In this document: in pieces, positions 46,701 through 58,556 of the stretch | Numbering within the stretch: position 1 is the stretch's first letter | How the letters are laid out: the number at the start of each line of letters is the position of its first letter | Source of the DNA: Amorphophallus konjac | Lineage: Eukaryota > Streptophyta > Magnoliopsida > Alismatales > Araceae | Direction: 5' to 3' | DNA length: 64,000 nt | Assembly: GCA_022559845.1 (NCBI GenBank) | Contig: CM040121.1 | Location: 572,806,140-572,870,139, forward strand | Program-made: the position numbers and the translations under genes | The notes under the pieces: generated by a model | Told to the model about the DNA's origin: nothing | Seen by the model: the letters and a program-made list of their open reading frames with translations, nothing else | Databases searched by the model: none

Positions 46701-48329
46701 AACCGTTGTCAACCGGCCCCGAATATCATACATCCGCATGGAGGTGGAGCCCGGCTCAGCACTGGCAAATTCCAACATCCTCGGCACCAGCCCCCAGTCC
46801 TGGAGAACTCGCGGGGCAAACTCCGGGAACAGCGAACAGACCCACGCGTTGAAGAAGTGCAGTGGGCACACATACCGGGCCTGCCGCGGGAACTGGTGCG
46901 TGCTGATGTCCCCCAGGGCCTTGTAAATCAAGCAAAGGGTCGCCGGGCACAGCGACAACCTGATACCCCATGCCATTTGACATGCCGGGTAGATGGCATC
47001 CGGCCGAATCACTGTCTCGTCGCCGTACGGCATGGCGAATGAGCACAGCCAGTACGTGAGATAGGCGGCGCAGTGGGTCTGGGGATCCAAGCCCATCGGG
47101 TTAGGCCCGCCTCGACGCCCTCTAGACGGGATCTTCACATTGAGCTTGGGCTTCGCACGCTTCTTGGGGGCGACAGCGGTACCGACACAGGGGAATTCCT
47201 CGTACCGCTTCGGCCCGTCATAGAAATACTCCAGCCACAAGGGCATGCGTACCCTCTTCCTGTCCCCACGAGCGGGCTGCTTTCCCTTATGCGAGCATTG
47301 GTACAGCTCCCGGTACGCCTTCATGAGGTACCGATATGAATACCCCAGAGAATAATATCCATCCCCGTTGGTCTTATCCTTGATCAAGTCGGGGAGGCAT
47401 ACTTCTTCATAAGGCTCCCCGTCAATGGGCAAGCCACTTAGCTGACTGAGACTCCACAAATCAAGTGAAGTCTCGCCCTCTGCCGTGTAAAAGGTGTTGG
47501 TCTCTGCGCTGAATACCTCTATCATGCCGCAGCAGAGACCCTTGGAGATGGGGTAGCCATACCGGGAAGCGTACACGCTATGATAAATGCTGACCCGAAC
47601 CAGCAGCGGAGCATAGTTGAACAGCACGTGCTCCGTAAACTCCACCGCCCTCTCCCGGAAGCTGTGTGCATCCTGAAGCTTCAGCTCCCCAAACCAGCCC
47701 AGTGACAGCTCATACTTGAATCTGACGCCCAAGCAGTCCAAGATGAACGGCTCTTCTCTATAGCCCCACTTCAAAGGAGCCAAGAATAGGCCGAATCGAG
47801 GCGCCTCGTTGTGCACCTTCCCGGCAGACAGGTCCCATCGTGCCGGAGTAAACTGAGGCGCCCGCACCAGCTTATCTTCAGTCGGCAGCACCCCCTCAAT
47901 CCCCAGAACTGGCTTCCACTCCTGGACTTCTCCCACCAGATACATCGGAATACTCTGGGGGACGCTGTACAATAAGCTGTCCCGGGCTTGCAGAATGGCC
48001 TGCTCAGCCTTCCTCACGACTCGGAAGTCTCGCCCTTCCCGCGAGCGAAAGTGCTTCAAAAAGCGAATGAGGTGCCTATCCTTCGGGAAATCTTTCCTGA
48101 ACTCCCCGGTGGCCCGGCCAAATGTGAAGCCGCTGTCAACTCTGGCAAGCCTCTGGAAATCCATGGTTTCCCCGTTAGACTCAGATGACTCCGCCAAGGC
48201 GGCTATTTCTGCATGCTCGCGGTCCAGGTCTTCCACATTGAGCCACGTGACCGCCGGCACGGGACCCCGCGGGATGAGGTCGGCACCGACAGCAGCAGTA
48301 GGAGCAGAAGAACCACTTGGGGCAGCCAT
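42543..48329 (-). CDS. Antisense plant mobile domain gene of the Tat element (six-exon model)
   Basis: Exons on the minus strand: 48329-45539, 45426-45124, 45027-44527, 44435-44107, 44027-43827 and 43733-42543. All five introns are 79-112 bp, start GT and end AG (for example TTTGCAG before 45426, GTAAGG after 43827). They join the coding frames exactly, with exon phases 1, 1, 1, 0, 0. The coding total is a multiple of three (5,316 bp). Exon 6 appears to hold two compensating frameshifts (near 42795 and 42630), so the protein as it stands is probably altered at its C-terminus. Plant mobile domains occur in plant proteins and in extra ORFs of Gypsy elements; their role in the element is unknown. 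Position and antisense orientation fit reports of extra ORFs in Tat elements. Confidence 0.75.
44527..45027 (-). other. Exon 3 of the antisense gene (partial duplicate of exon 2)
   Basis: Contains QSPVKKALAAAKVAGQQ, AAKRRRTEAS and VLSFAEFEATRTEP. These align one for one with exon 2 across ~65 residues and suggest an exon-plus-intron duplication. A longer acidic tail follows. Confidence 0.75.
45124..45426 (-). other. Exon 2 of the antisense gene
   Basis: Encodes HPDSTQMATYRN, then a Pro/Ala/Lys-rich segment with KSPVKKAVDAAKAAK, an RDTKRRKTES nuclear-signal-like patch and VPSFEEFEAARPEP. The last part is closely similar to exon 3. Confidence 0.75.
45539..48329 (-). other. Exon 1 of the antisense gene: plant mobile domain (PF10536-like)
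   Basis: 930 codons without a stop, starting MAAPSGSSAP at 48329. The mobile-domain-like core is about residues 240-500. It includes LWSLSQLSGLPIDGEPYEE, MPLWLEYFYDGP, AAYLTYWLCSFAMP, IRPDAIYPACQMAWG and LSLCPATLCLIYKAL. These fit the family pattern of an aliphatic WL...F.FP box, a (V/I)fP...A.G box and an LaPa.L..iY..L box. The rest (500-930) is conserved-looking globular sequence with many Trp, Tyr and Arg. An intact frame of this length beside decayed gag-pol is notable. Strong hydrophobic core but no signal peptide, so a nuclear or cytosolic protein is likely (inference). Confidence 0.85.
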
Positions 48330-48333
48330 TTAT

Positions 48334-49512
48334 CTGCAAAAATACACAAATAGAAGATTAGAATAAGCCACATGCAAAAGGAAATAAAAGACTGTAAAGG
48401 GGCTTTACTACAAGTCAAATGAACAAGATATTGCCAATTTCTGACGAAATTTCGGCAGAGTTTCCCCTAGGCCAGAGGCGTAAGGGAAAAACACGGGTGC
48501 GCGTCCACAAGGAGTGACGGCCCCAACAAAGTCATGGTGGGCCCCGAGAGGCAACACCAGAAGTCCGCCGGTCAAAGGAGTCTTCTTCCCTAAGCTAAAG
48601 TCCCCACATACTGCCTGAAGCCCCTTGGCCGATACTCCCCCTGCAACGGCCCTCACCGGTACGCTGCTCAGGGCCTTCGCCGGTACACCCAGTGGCAGCC
48701 TTCCCCGGCACGCCCCGGAATAGCCCTCGCCGGCACACCCTATCTAGGCTTCACCGGCACGCTCCTGCAACCTTCGCCGGTACGCCTAGGGGAAGCACTT
48801 CCCCGGCACAGCCCCTGGGATGTCTTCCCCGGCACACCCCCAGATAGGCTTCCCCGGCACAGCCCCGTGGCACTTCCCCGGCACGCCCACGGAGGGCTTC
48901 CCCGGTACACCCTTAGCCCCCCTTGCCGGCACACTCCCAGCGTCGCTCCCCGGCACGCTTCTGGCTGCCTTCCCCGGCGCACTCTTAGGAGCCTTCCCCG
49001 GCACACCTGAAGGCGCCCTCGCCGGCACGCCCTAATCACCTTTCCCCGACACGCTCCGGCATCGCCCCTCCTCGCCGCCTCGATCACACAAAGGAAGGAG
49101 GAAAACGAAAAGAGGAAGAGAGAAGGGGGGGAAGGAGAAGAAAACAAGAGGGAGAGGGAAGAGATAGGGAGACGGAGATGGAGAGGGCGAGGGCCTCCGG
49201 CCGTCGTCCACTGGGGAGAAAAGAGGAAGAAGAAGAGAACGAAAGAGGAAGAAGAAGAGAACGAGAGAGAGAGGGAAGAGACAGGGAGAAGAAGGGGGAA
49301 GAAGAAGAGAAGAAAGGGGGGGGGGTGTAACCCTATCCTCACCACGACAACGACGACAGCGGCGTTGGCGTCCGGCGCTGGAGAAGAAAGAGAAGAGGAA
49401 TGGAGGGGGGGGCGTCCACTCGGTCACCGAAGAGAGACGAAGGGAGGGAATAAAGGGGAGGGGGATTCGAACGGGGTGACCGTTCGAAATACCCCCGCCC
49501 CCCTATTTATAG
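48334..49512 (-). promoter_or_regulatory. Putative promoter, leader and 5'-UTR intron of the antisense gene
   Basis: On the minus strand a TATA box CTATAAATAG lies at 49512-49503. It is followed by several hundred bases of CT-rich leader (49450-49060), and a splice acceptor TTTTTGCAG ends at 48334, five bases before ATG 48329. The matching donor is not certain. This layout suggests an independent transcription unit opposed to the element's own transcript. Evidence is sequence form only. Confidence 0.5.
48657..49040. repeat. 24-bp minisatellite upstream of the antisense gene
   Basis: Motif cttcccCGGCAC(G/A)CCc recurs about every 24 bp (clearest 48820-48930). It shares its core and period with the LTR minisatellite at 25040-25420. 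Confidence 0.85.
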
Positions 49513-49730
49513 GAAGAGAAAAGAGGGAAGAAAAGAAGAAAAAAAAGAAAAAAAAGGGAAAAATAAGAAAGAGAAAAAAAGGGGGGAAAATAAGAAAGGA
49601 AGAAGGTGGGGGGGGGGAGAAAATAGGAAAATAAAAAGGGGAAAGGAGAAAAGAAATAAAGAAAAAAGGAGAAAAATGAAAAGTGAGAGAATAAAAAGGG
49701 AGAGAAGTAAATATACATATATGATATTAA

Positions 49731-49767
<37 letters not shown>

Positions 49768-50564
49768 AAATGCATATACATGTATATGTACGTGCGCATA
49801 TCTTCGTACGCATCTACTCGCATGTATTAATGTGGGGGGTCAATATCTCACAATAATAGGTGCCTTCGGGGAACGCTCCAACCCCGTGATCCTATGCGGA
49901 CGGGCATCCGTACGAGCAGAGACAACTATACCCCTGCAACTATGCCCCGGCGGTGACACCACTGCCCTACCACCGAGCAAGCCCGCCCCTGGCACGTGGC
50001 CCTGTGCCTCGGTCACCTCCCATCACACGAAATCGCCGTCACGGGCCTTACGCTCGGATCGGCAGACCTCTATCTTGCGTTGGCATTAGTCCCTTGCCAA
50101 CGAATAAGTCCCTTTCCGGCGCAAGGCCCCGTGCCCTAGCCACCCACTCCGCACAATATTGCCATTACGGACCTTACGTCCGAATCGGCACAAATTCTCC
50201 CGTTGCGCTGGCATTCTATTCTTGCCAACGAATGAACCTTATCTTCCGGCGCAAGGCTTCGTGCCCTAGCCTACACTCGCATATCACTCACTCGTCAAAA
50301 AAAAGAAAAGAAGAAAATGGGTTAAAAATAGAGATACCCCGCCGGACTTGCCCCTACACGGGGACAAGGGTAAAAATGGCAACAACCCGACTGTGGCGAA
50401 AACCCGAAAGGGCGCTACAGGCAAAATTGGGTACCCCGCCACGTGAAAACCGAAAGGGCGCGTGGGCAAAAGCAAGAGGGGGCCGGTACCGGCGAAAACC
50501 CGAAAGGGCGCTTGTATCGGTAATGTGGTACAAAAAAAGAGAGAGAAAGAAAGACAACAAACCA
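49513..50564. other. Low-complexity 3' region of the Tat element
   Basis: 49500-49700 is purine-rich. A (TA)n microsatellite lies at about 49731-49762. At 49900-50270 the phrases cgtgccctagcc and ggcgcaaggc repeat loosely. At 50395-50520 aacccgaaagggcgc occurs three times, ~45-50 bp apart. No gene recognised. Confidence 0.7.
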
Positions 50565-51300
50565 TGTCAGTGCCCGGCATCTTGTCAGCATTGGCAAAGA
50601 GACCAAGAGACTAAGAGGTCGATAGACTAGGTCAGCGCCCGGCATCCTGTCGGCACTGGCGAAGAGACAAAGAGACCAAGAGACAACAAACTAGGCCAGC
50701 TCCCGGCTCCTGTCGGCACTGGCGAAGAGACCAAGAGACCAACAAACCAAGTTAGTTCCCGGCATCCTGTCGGCACTGGCGAAGAGACCAACAAAGCATG
50801 TCAGTTCCAGGCATCCTGTCGGCACTGGCGAAAAGACCAAGAGACTAACAAACCAGGTCAGTTCCCGGCATCCTGTCGGCACTGGCGAAGAGACCAAGAG
50901 ACCAACAAAGCATGTCAGTTCCCGGCATCCTGTCGACACTGGCGAAGAGACCAAGAGACAAAGAGATCAATAAACCAGGCCAGCCCCCGACGCCCTGTCA
51001 GTACTGGCAAAGAGATAAAGAGACTAAGAGATCAACAAATCAGGTCAGCTCCCGGCACCCTGTCGGCACTGACGAAGAGACAAAGAGACCAATATACTAC
51101 TTCAGTTCCCGACATCCCGTCGGCACTGATGAAGAGACCAACATACTACTTCAGTTCCCGGCACCCTGTCGGCACTGATGAAGAGACCAACAAACTGCTT
51201 CAGTCCCCGACACCCGTCGGCACTGATGAAGAGACAAAGAGATCAACAAACCAGGTCGGCTCTCAACACCCCGTCGGCACTGACGAAGAGAAAAGAGACA
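50565..51300 (+). repeat. Tandem repeat array before the 3' LTR
   Basis: About thirteen diverged units of ~45-62 bp with the shape cagttcccggca-tcctgtcggcactg-gcgaagagaccaa. Variation is mostly in the number of agagaccaa blocks. Confidence 0.85.
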
Positions 51301-51347
51301 AGTACACCCACGGGCACCGCCCGGCTCATCCTTCGCCCGCGCTACCC

Positions 51348-51363
51348 ATGGGTGGGGGGCATT
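51348..51363 (+). other. Polypurine tract of the Tat element
   Basis: tgggtggggggcattt directly precedes the 3' LTR start at 51364. It confirms plus orientation. Confidence 0.75.
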
Positions 51364-54300
51364 TGTGGACACCAAAAAATGCATACCTGGATATCCCGCT
51401 CGGCCTCGCATCAGCAACGACGCCGAGTGAAGAAACCCCGGAGAAATCAAGCACAAAGGGCCCCACAGTCCGTGGGCCCCAAAGGAAATCAAACGGGCCG
51501 TGACTCGTGCTCGCAATGGGCTCAGAACGGTCTCCGAGTACACGCCCCGTGGGGAGCCCTTCAGCGGCACGCCCAGCCCCCAAGGGGCCTCAACGGCACG
51601 CCCTGGTGGGGCTCCAGCGGCACGCCCCTTCAGGGTCCCAGCGGCACACCCATGAGGTGTTCAGCGGCACACCCCATGGGGTGTTCAGCGGCACACCCCC
51701 TGGGGTGCTCAGCGGCACGCCCTCAGCAGGGCTCTAGCGGCACGCCCTGCAGGGGCCTCAGCGGCACGCCCTCAGCAGGCCTTCAGCGGCACGCCCTGCA
51801 GGGGCCTCAGCGGCACGCCCTCAGCAGGCCCTCAGCGGCACGCCCTTCAGGCCGTTCAGCGGCACGCCTTTAGGGGCTTCAACGGCCCGCCGTTTTGGCT
51901 CCCCCACGGCACGCCTTTTCAACTCTCCAGCGGCACAGCGGTGAAGCTTTTCAACGTCAATGCGACGAGAAGCCCATGCCCTATACATCCTTGGCGCGCA
52001 GTGGAGCCGTCTGAGGTGGCAGCTGATCGTTGGGCCACGTAGCCTACCCCACTGACAGCCAGGACAGAGCAGGTCAAACCCCATGATCACAATCCACTTC
52101 CCGCCTTCGACGGCTGTGCTCGAAGTCTCCGGCGGCTGGGGTATAAAAGGCCTCCTGTTCGACAAAAAAGGGGGTTCCGAAAACAAAAAGGAAGACACAA
52201 ACAGAAGGCTCAGGGGGAGACCCACGGCCAAGAGAAGAAAAGAGGAGAAGAGAGAAAAGAAGAAGAGGCCCTCCCCGCCGGGAGCTTCCTCCGACGACCA
52301 CCACCACCGGAAAGAAGCAAGAGTAAGAGAGAGAGAGTTCGATGTAATGAGGGGAAGAGTTAGGGGCGGCTTGCCTTCCTCCTGCGCTCTGTCCCCCCCC
52401 CCCATCTTTTGTCTCTCGTTGTTCTTTTTTTGTTGGGTCCATGGCCTCGCCCTGGGCATTTCCTTTTCCTTTGTAATGCGTATGTAGGGCCATGGCCTTT
52501 TGCCTCCCATGAATGAAGAATCACCCTCCTTGGGCTTTTCTTGCAATTTCTGTTGGTTTATCCCCTCTTCGCAGTGCATGTGATGTGTAGTTCGTTCTAT
52601 CCGTCTCCCCGGTGCTTCGTTGGAACCGCCATAGCCATGTGATTCCTTCCCTGTTAGCCTTGGCCTCATGGGTTCTTCATTCCCTTCCATGGCCATCTAC
52701 CGTGTCCATGGGCTTAGGGAGAGGGGGAGACTCTTATTCTCTCCCTCTGAATACCCAGCTACAGTGGCCCACATTTGGTCCTTGAACCCCCCTTGTTTCC
52801 CTCCCTGAATAGCCTGCATGCCTCCTCCAGTGGTGCACCATTTGGCCTCTGGCCGGTACACCTTCTTTGGCCCTCAGCGGCACACCCAATTAGCCGTTGG
52901 CCGGCACACTTTTTTTGGCCCTCAGCGGCACACCCCATTTGCCCTCAGCGGCACACCCCTATTGGCCCTCAGCGGCATACCCATTGGCCCCCCCCAGCGG
53001 CACACTTACGTTGGCCTTCAGCGGTACGCTCACATTGGACTCAGCGGCACACCCTTCACTCCCCCAGAAGCACACTTCTTGGCCCTGCCCCAGCCCGTTC
53101 CTTCACGTTTTCTGAGGCTCTATAAAGGTGTGTTACCTCCGGGCGCCCACCTCCAGTTGTCGGGTTCCGCCACTCCATGTGGGCGCGTTCCTTTATCTCC
53201 CTTACGCCCCGGGTCAAGGGGAGATGCTGCCGAATTTTTGTGAGAAAATAACAAAACATTAAAAAAGGCAAAAGGAAGCAACAAACGAACAGAATGATTA
53301 ATGAAACCTTCCAACTAATCAAATCACCGCCGGCACCATAACGAGAACTGAACCGAACTGATTAACTGCCCGGCAACCCGAATTTCCGACTGACGGTAGA
53401 GAGGCCGAACAGAACAAAGTAGGGGAGAAGTTATATAAAACTGCATACAAATTAAGACAAGAAGAAAAGAAAAGCCTTAAAATAAGAAATCGAAGATTGG
53501 CTGGACCTCCACCATCACGCCCTGATTGGCCCTTCAGCGGTGCATTCTGATCATATTCCAGTGGCATGTCATCCAGTTCCTTCGCCGGCACCCCCCCAGC
53601 CTTCAGCGGTACACTTCAACAGCCTCCGGCGGTACGCCCCTTTACACCCTTCACCGGCACACCTCAGCAGCCCCCAACGGTACACTCCCTCAATCCCAGC
53701 GGTACACCTCTTTGGGCCCCCTAGCGGCACACCCTTATTCCCCCAGCGGTACACCTCTTTGAGCCCCTAGCGGCACACCCTTATTCCCCCAGCGGTACAC
53801 CTCCTTGAGCCCCTAGCGGCACACCCTCCTGCCCTCAGCGGTACGCCCTGTTTCCCTTCGCCGGTACGCTCTCTGCCCTCAGCGGTACACTCCCGTTTTC
53901 CCCTTCGCCGGCACACTACATATATATGTATATACATCGTGATAAGGGCATTAACAATGGCAAATAAATCAATGAAAATTACGCTAATTAAAGGACTCCG
54001 AATGCGCAATATTAATCGTAATAAGAGAGGCGAAAGGGGTAATAAAGAATAAACAATAATAGCAATAGCAATAATGAATAAAAGAAGAGAAATCATCCGG
54101 AACAAGCGCATAAAGAAGCAATGAACAGCAAATCAGAAATCCCCGAACATGTAACTAAGGAAACCCCAGATAAAAGACTCTAAGGCCCGCACTGCATCCC
54201 CCATCTCTCCCCGTGACCCGGGGCAAAAAGGAACAACAACGCCGCCCTTCCAGGTCGAGCCCGAGTCTCGGGAATTATCCCGATATGGCCAGGCTTTGAT

Positions 54301-54823
54301 CTAACCTCGGGCCGACATCTTAATCGGACCGGATTTGTTTCTCGTTCCGGATACCTTCCGAATCCTCATTAAAATTGCTGCATGCTCGGCAGATATTTGA
54401 AGGGATCTATCACGGTTTTCTCGTCGCGTTCCCTTCACGGACCCGTGTCCGAACATGAAAAGGTCCACGTGCGACCGACATGACCGACGGTTTGTGGTCT
54501 GAATACAGCCCTCAGTGTGACCCATCCCTATCTCTCTCGCACAATTTGTATTATTCTTTTCGGCCGCGGGGCCCCTAATTTCGGCAATTAATCAAGGGTG
54601 TTCCCTCGTATGGGGGATGTAAATGACGTCGTGACCTTTATGGCGCGACGGGATTCGGTCCCGACACGAACCACACAATCGTCTGACGAAGTCAGATCGA
54701 GCGCACCATGGGCTCCTCGGAGCCCGAATAAATTGTCACTCCGGTGACTGGCACGCCCACGCACTTAATAAACGAATAAACTAATGAGAGAATAACAAGC
54801 GATAAAAAAAAGGTGCGTCCACA
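51364..54823 (+). repeat. 3' LTR of the Tat element
   Basis: 3,460 bp, TGTGGACACC to GTCCACA, followed by the target duplication gcagg. Carries the same minisatellite (51560-51945), TATA (52139-52150) and left arm of the inverted repeat (about 54536-54585) as the 5' LTR, but without the leader arm. Confidence 0.93.
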
Positions 54824-54828
54824 GCAGG

Positions 54829-56050
54829 CGCGTTACACAAACCTGACGCACCAGGGCGGGCACGTCAGGGGAACCGACTCACCCAAAATGCTAGACGTCA
54901 AAACAGGCGTGACGCATCACCCCGGACGCGTCAGAGAGCTGTGACGCGCCTCCCCTGGGCCGTCACACTCCCAAAACCATGAAGAACTAAAAACGCCCAG
55001 ACGCTGTGACGGTCTGTCGTAGGGCCGTCAGAGACATGTGACGGTCTCTGAAACGACCGCTACACCGGTCACGGAGGGAAAATAGTGGAAACGCCAAATC
55101 GGGTTGTTCCACGCCCCATTCACGCCAAAGCGCAGGGGAAACAAACCTAGACGACGAAAAATAACTCTAGGAGGCTCAAAAGCCCACATGCAAACCCTAA
55201 AACAAGAGATCGGGGCGATTTAGACAAATCGACCCTAAATGGGTCACCGGGGTTCCCGGACTCCTACCGGCCTCGAATGACAACCGATCGACACGAAACT
55301 TACGTGAATGGGATCCAGACATCCCAACGGTCAGTTTGACACTAACCATATCACAAATGGTTACCGTTTTCCGGCGAACCCTGAAAACCCCAAAAACTAC
55401 GGTTTTCACTACACCGGCCCGATCTCCCCTGATCGAGCACCAAACAACGCACAGAAGCAGGGAAAACGTGTAGAAAGAAGTGGCGGTCCATCTCCCTACC
55501 TCCACCGAAGAAACCGTGCCTGAAGGGACTAAACCACGTCGAAAACCACCGAATCACGAACGACGCCCTCTCGAAATCCACCAAGGGATCGCGCCCACCA
55601 CGCTCCATCCGCTGCTCCTTCCCGCGAACCGATCACTCGAGCACGTCCACGCCTCAGCCAGCTCCGCAACGGTGCGCGCCCCGCGCCGAACGGACCAGAG
55701 ACAGGAGAGAACGGAGTGAGATAGCGTGAAGTTGAAAATGAGCAGGAGAGATAGTGGAATTGAATTTATAGAATAAAATTAGGAAATTTTCCTAATTTCT
55801 GAAAAATCTGATTTTTGGTCCGGTCTCAGAAAAATACGCAAAAATAGTCGAAACGGCCGGCTCGAAGAGCACATCGCCACTATATCATCCACGAGTCGAT
55901 GAACTGACAAATAAACTCACCGTAGGGTTCCGTAACTAGTACGAGAGAAAAACCCACACGGATCATAAAACTCAACTCGGGAGCTACAAAAGCGATCCGA
56001 AACTCTCCGAAAAAGATCCGAAAGACCCAATAAAGATCCGGGATATTACA
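54829..56050 (-). repeat. Right (5') LTR of element 2, second part
   Basis: Resumes the hairpin array interrupted at 24842 and ends ggatattaca at 56050 before the duplication gtacc. With 23079-24842 it makes an LTR of about 2,986 bp. A TATA-like site matching 22610-22620 lies near 55767. Confidence 0.9.
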
Positions 56051-56055
56051 GTACC

Positions 56056-57754
56056 CAACAGGAAAACCAAGTGCCTCTTCGATGCATGTTATGCCCGTTT
56101 CTCCAAGCACGAAACGACACTGCCAAGATGGCAGTCATGTCCTTCAACATGAAGGAGAACCGTCTTTCGCACCAAGAAAGGTAATGTGTGGCGAGACTCC
56201 TCGTGTTAGAGGTATGAGAAGCTTCACGAAAGACTCCACCAAGTTTTACCCTCATCGGACCTCGGACAAACCCTCCCGATCACCAAGCACTCTAGATGCC
56301 CAGAGTGTGGAGATAGTGAGGAGGAAAAATGTGCCAGGCCCAACACAACGCGATAATGCCAGGCCCAACATGGCACGATAAATGCGAGGCCCATTACGGA
56401 CTAGGGCGCCGAAGCCCAAAATGGTCCATCCCGGCCAACTGGTGACCCATTTAGAGCCCATAAAAGCTTCGCCTGCACACGAGCAGAATATCCGCGTGTG
56501 TGTGCTCCAAACGTCGTAGAACTCACCGACCGATGAACGTTAGGGCTCCCATTACGAGACTTACCCTGATGATGACCGAGTCACACTCACGTCGCCGAGA
56601 TGTCCTTCATAAGATATTCCCTCCAGGAGCGGGCGAGTGGACGATAGATGATCCTCACGATCGAACAGGACACTACGCCATTGTCAAGTCAGAGCACCAC
56701 TGCATCATATATAAACAGCCCCCCCAGAAGGGACGAAAAAGGGGGAAAAAGACACACACAGACACAGATAAACAACAAAGGGAGGAAGAGGACAAAGGCA
56801 CCGAGACTTACCACACACAGAGAGGGAACCGCTTGCGCGCTCACACAAACGGCTACTGAAGGCGACTCCAGCAGGATAGTAGCAAGAGAGAGGTCCCCTC
56901 CTGCTTCTTCTCCTCTAGTCTCTCTGAGCTAGGGTTGTCAATGGGCCGAGCTCGGGCCGGGTTTAGGTCGGCCCGGCCCGGGCCTGACTTATCAAGATTA
57001 AGGCCCGAGCCAGGCCCAGACCCGACCTATGTCGGGCCGGGCCGGGTCGGCCCGACATTATGTAAAAAATATAAAGCCTGACTAAGGCCCAGCCCGGCCT
57101 GACAACTTAAATAAAATAATAAATTTAAAAATATAAAACTTATAAGGTTACTAAATTAATTAAAATTTTGATATTAATTACATAATTTGTGTGAAAAGAG
57201 AGTTTTAAAATTTCTAATTAACTAAAATAATATAATTTTAATTAAATAATTTTTAAAATTTGAAGTGAGAATAAAAAAAGAGAAAGGGCCGGGCCGACTC
57301 GCGGGCCGAACTCAAAGCCTTAGCCCGGCCCGAGGGTCTAGTCGGGCTGGGCTTTTAGGCTCGACTAAAAGTTCATGGGCCGAAAAAGATATTGCAGCCC
57401 GGCCCAAAATCGGGCCAGGCCCGCGGGCCTGTCGGGCCGGCCCGGTCCATTAACTGCCCTACTCTAAGCCCTCTCCACCTCTCCGAGCACTCTCTACCCA
57501 CCCCCCCCACCCCCCGTGCGCGCACTCTCTGAGCATTGCCTCCACGCTACGGGCTTTTGTCTCCCTCCCTTTTCAACTTTCTTTTGGCTCTCTCGTACGG
57601 TCCTGATTTAAGCATCAGAGGGTTGTCCGCTAGGATCTCTCCCATTACTCCTTCTAACGCACCTTCTAGTATTTGTAGGTTTCCTCAGGACGGCCTACTA
57701 CTCTTCCCCAATAAACAAATCTCAAAGATATTGTACGAGATGAAGGGGACATAT
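56056..57754 (+). repeat. LTR-like segment, end of tandem unit 1
   Basis: Directly continues sequence broken at 19873. Has TATATAAAC at 56708-56716, a purine-rich leader, and gatttaagcatcagagggt near 57610, the plant-LTR phrase also seen in changed form at 15555. Contains a hAT-like element (56930-57461). Termini of the LTR itself are not resolved. Nearly the same sequence is at 61183-62872. Confidence 0.6.
56930..57461. mobile_element. hAT-like non-autonomous element, copy 1
   Basis: 532 bp with terminal inverted repeats TAGGGTTGTCAATGGGCC and, from the other end, TAGGGCAGTTAATGGACC. Flanked by an 8-bp duplication, ctctgagc at 56922-56929 and ctctaagc at 57462-57469 (one change). GGCCCG-rich ends and an AT-rich centre. 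No transposase. Confidence 0.85.
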
Positions 57755-58556
57755 TTTATGATGAATTTTGGATGAATTTAAGACGGATTACGACTGTCTG
57801 ATGTTTTTTATTACAAATTTTGGAAGAAAAAAATTTTCTTTTCAAACCTGTCCTAAATTTGCTACGTAATCATTTACGTCCAAAATCTGTCCCTAATAAG
57901 GAAAACATTTTATTAACGATGAAAATTAAGAACTATCGAAAAACTCATTATGAATATTTTACGACGAAAACCTAATCCGCAAGAGATTCTATCTTAAAAT
58001 AACCAATTAATTTAAAAAAATTAAAATTTATGACAAAATTAAAATTTATCAAAAAATGCATCCTTAAATTTATGATGGAATTAAAAATCTATCGCAGATT
58101 TTGTCTCAAACTGGTATACCACAGACTTAGAATCCGTCGAAAAATATGTCCCTACAATTTACGATGGAATTAGAAAATCGCTATAGATTCCATCCAAAAT
58201 TTTTAATAATTTTTAAAAATATTATTAAAAATTAAATAAACATTTAAATAGAAAACAATACACAACATACACACGTTACAATGACAAATAAATTAACAAT
58301 CACATTCCACTATAAAATTATTCAAATATAATATTTTCAAACTATCAATTTACTACAATATGATAAACAATCAAAAACTATACTCAATGTCCTCATCCTG
58401 CTCATCTCCTCTGTTGCCACACACGAGAGAATCTTATATTACAAAAAAATATTATTAGACATATATGAATAAAGAATAATTAAAAATAAAATTAAATAAA
58501 TTATTTGAGTTTATAATTTTGAAACAATATGATATGTACGCGAATTCTGTAATTAA

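Larger units (their letters stand above)
24843..54823 (+). mobile_element. Tat-lineage Ty3/Gypsy element with an antisense plant mobile domain gene
   Basis: Nearly 30 kb, or ~26.8 kb without the nested solo LTR. LTRs are 24843-28326 and 51364-54823, both TGTGGACACC...GTCCACA. Flanking duplications are gcagg at 24838-24842 and 54824-54828. Sense order: primer-binding site, gag, protease, RT, RNase H, a second archaeal-type RNase H, integrase, polypurine tract. The double RNase H marks the Tat lineage. About 10 kb lies between integrase and the 3' LTR and carries the antisense gene. Sense reading frames hold at least seven stops and three frameshifts, so the copy is not autonomous. Confidence 0.93.
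19874..56050 (-). mobile_element. Element 2: non-coding LTR element with 190-bp internal region, host of the Tat insertion
   Basis: Two LTRs of ~3 kb (19874-22888; 23079-24842 continued at 54829-56050) enclose only 190 bp (22889-23078) holding a polypurine tract and a primer-binding site. Perfect 5-bp duplications gtacc lie at 19869-19873 and 56051-56055. The paralogous tandem unit has a single gtacc at 61178-61182, which is the empty site. LTR termini (minus strand TGTAATGTCCCGG...TTGTCACA) resemble Tekay LTRs, so it is probably a non-autonomous relative mobilised in trans. The right LTR was later split by the Tat element. Confidence 0.9.

Noticed and set aside
45480..48329. Plant mobile domain frame as a host gene
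   Set aside because: It lies wholly inside the Tat element between integrase and the 3' LTR, with no target duplication or boundary of its own. Capture in the past remains possible.
49731..49762. TA run as a promoter
   Set aside because: It is a simple (TA)n microsatellite. The discrete TATA at 49503-49512 is a better candidate.
56051..57756. Duplicate LTR-like segments (56056-57754 and 61183-62872) as the LTR pair of one element
   Set aside because: No TG...CA termini or target duplication could be fixed. The intervening sequence is itself repeated before the first copy, so a tandem duplication explains the data at least as well.
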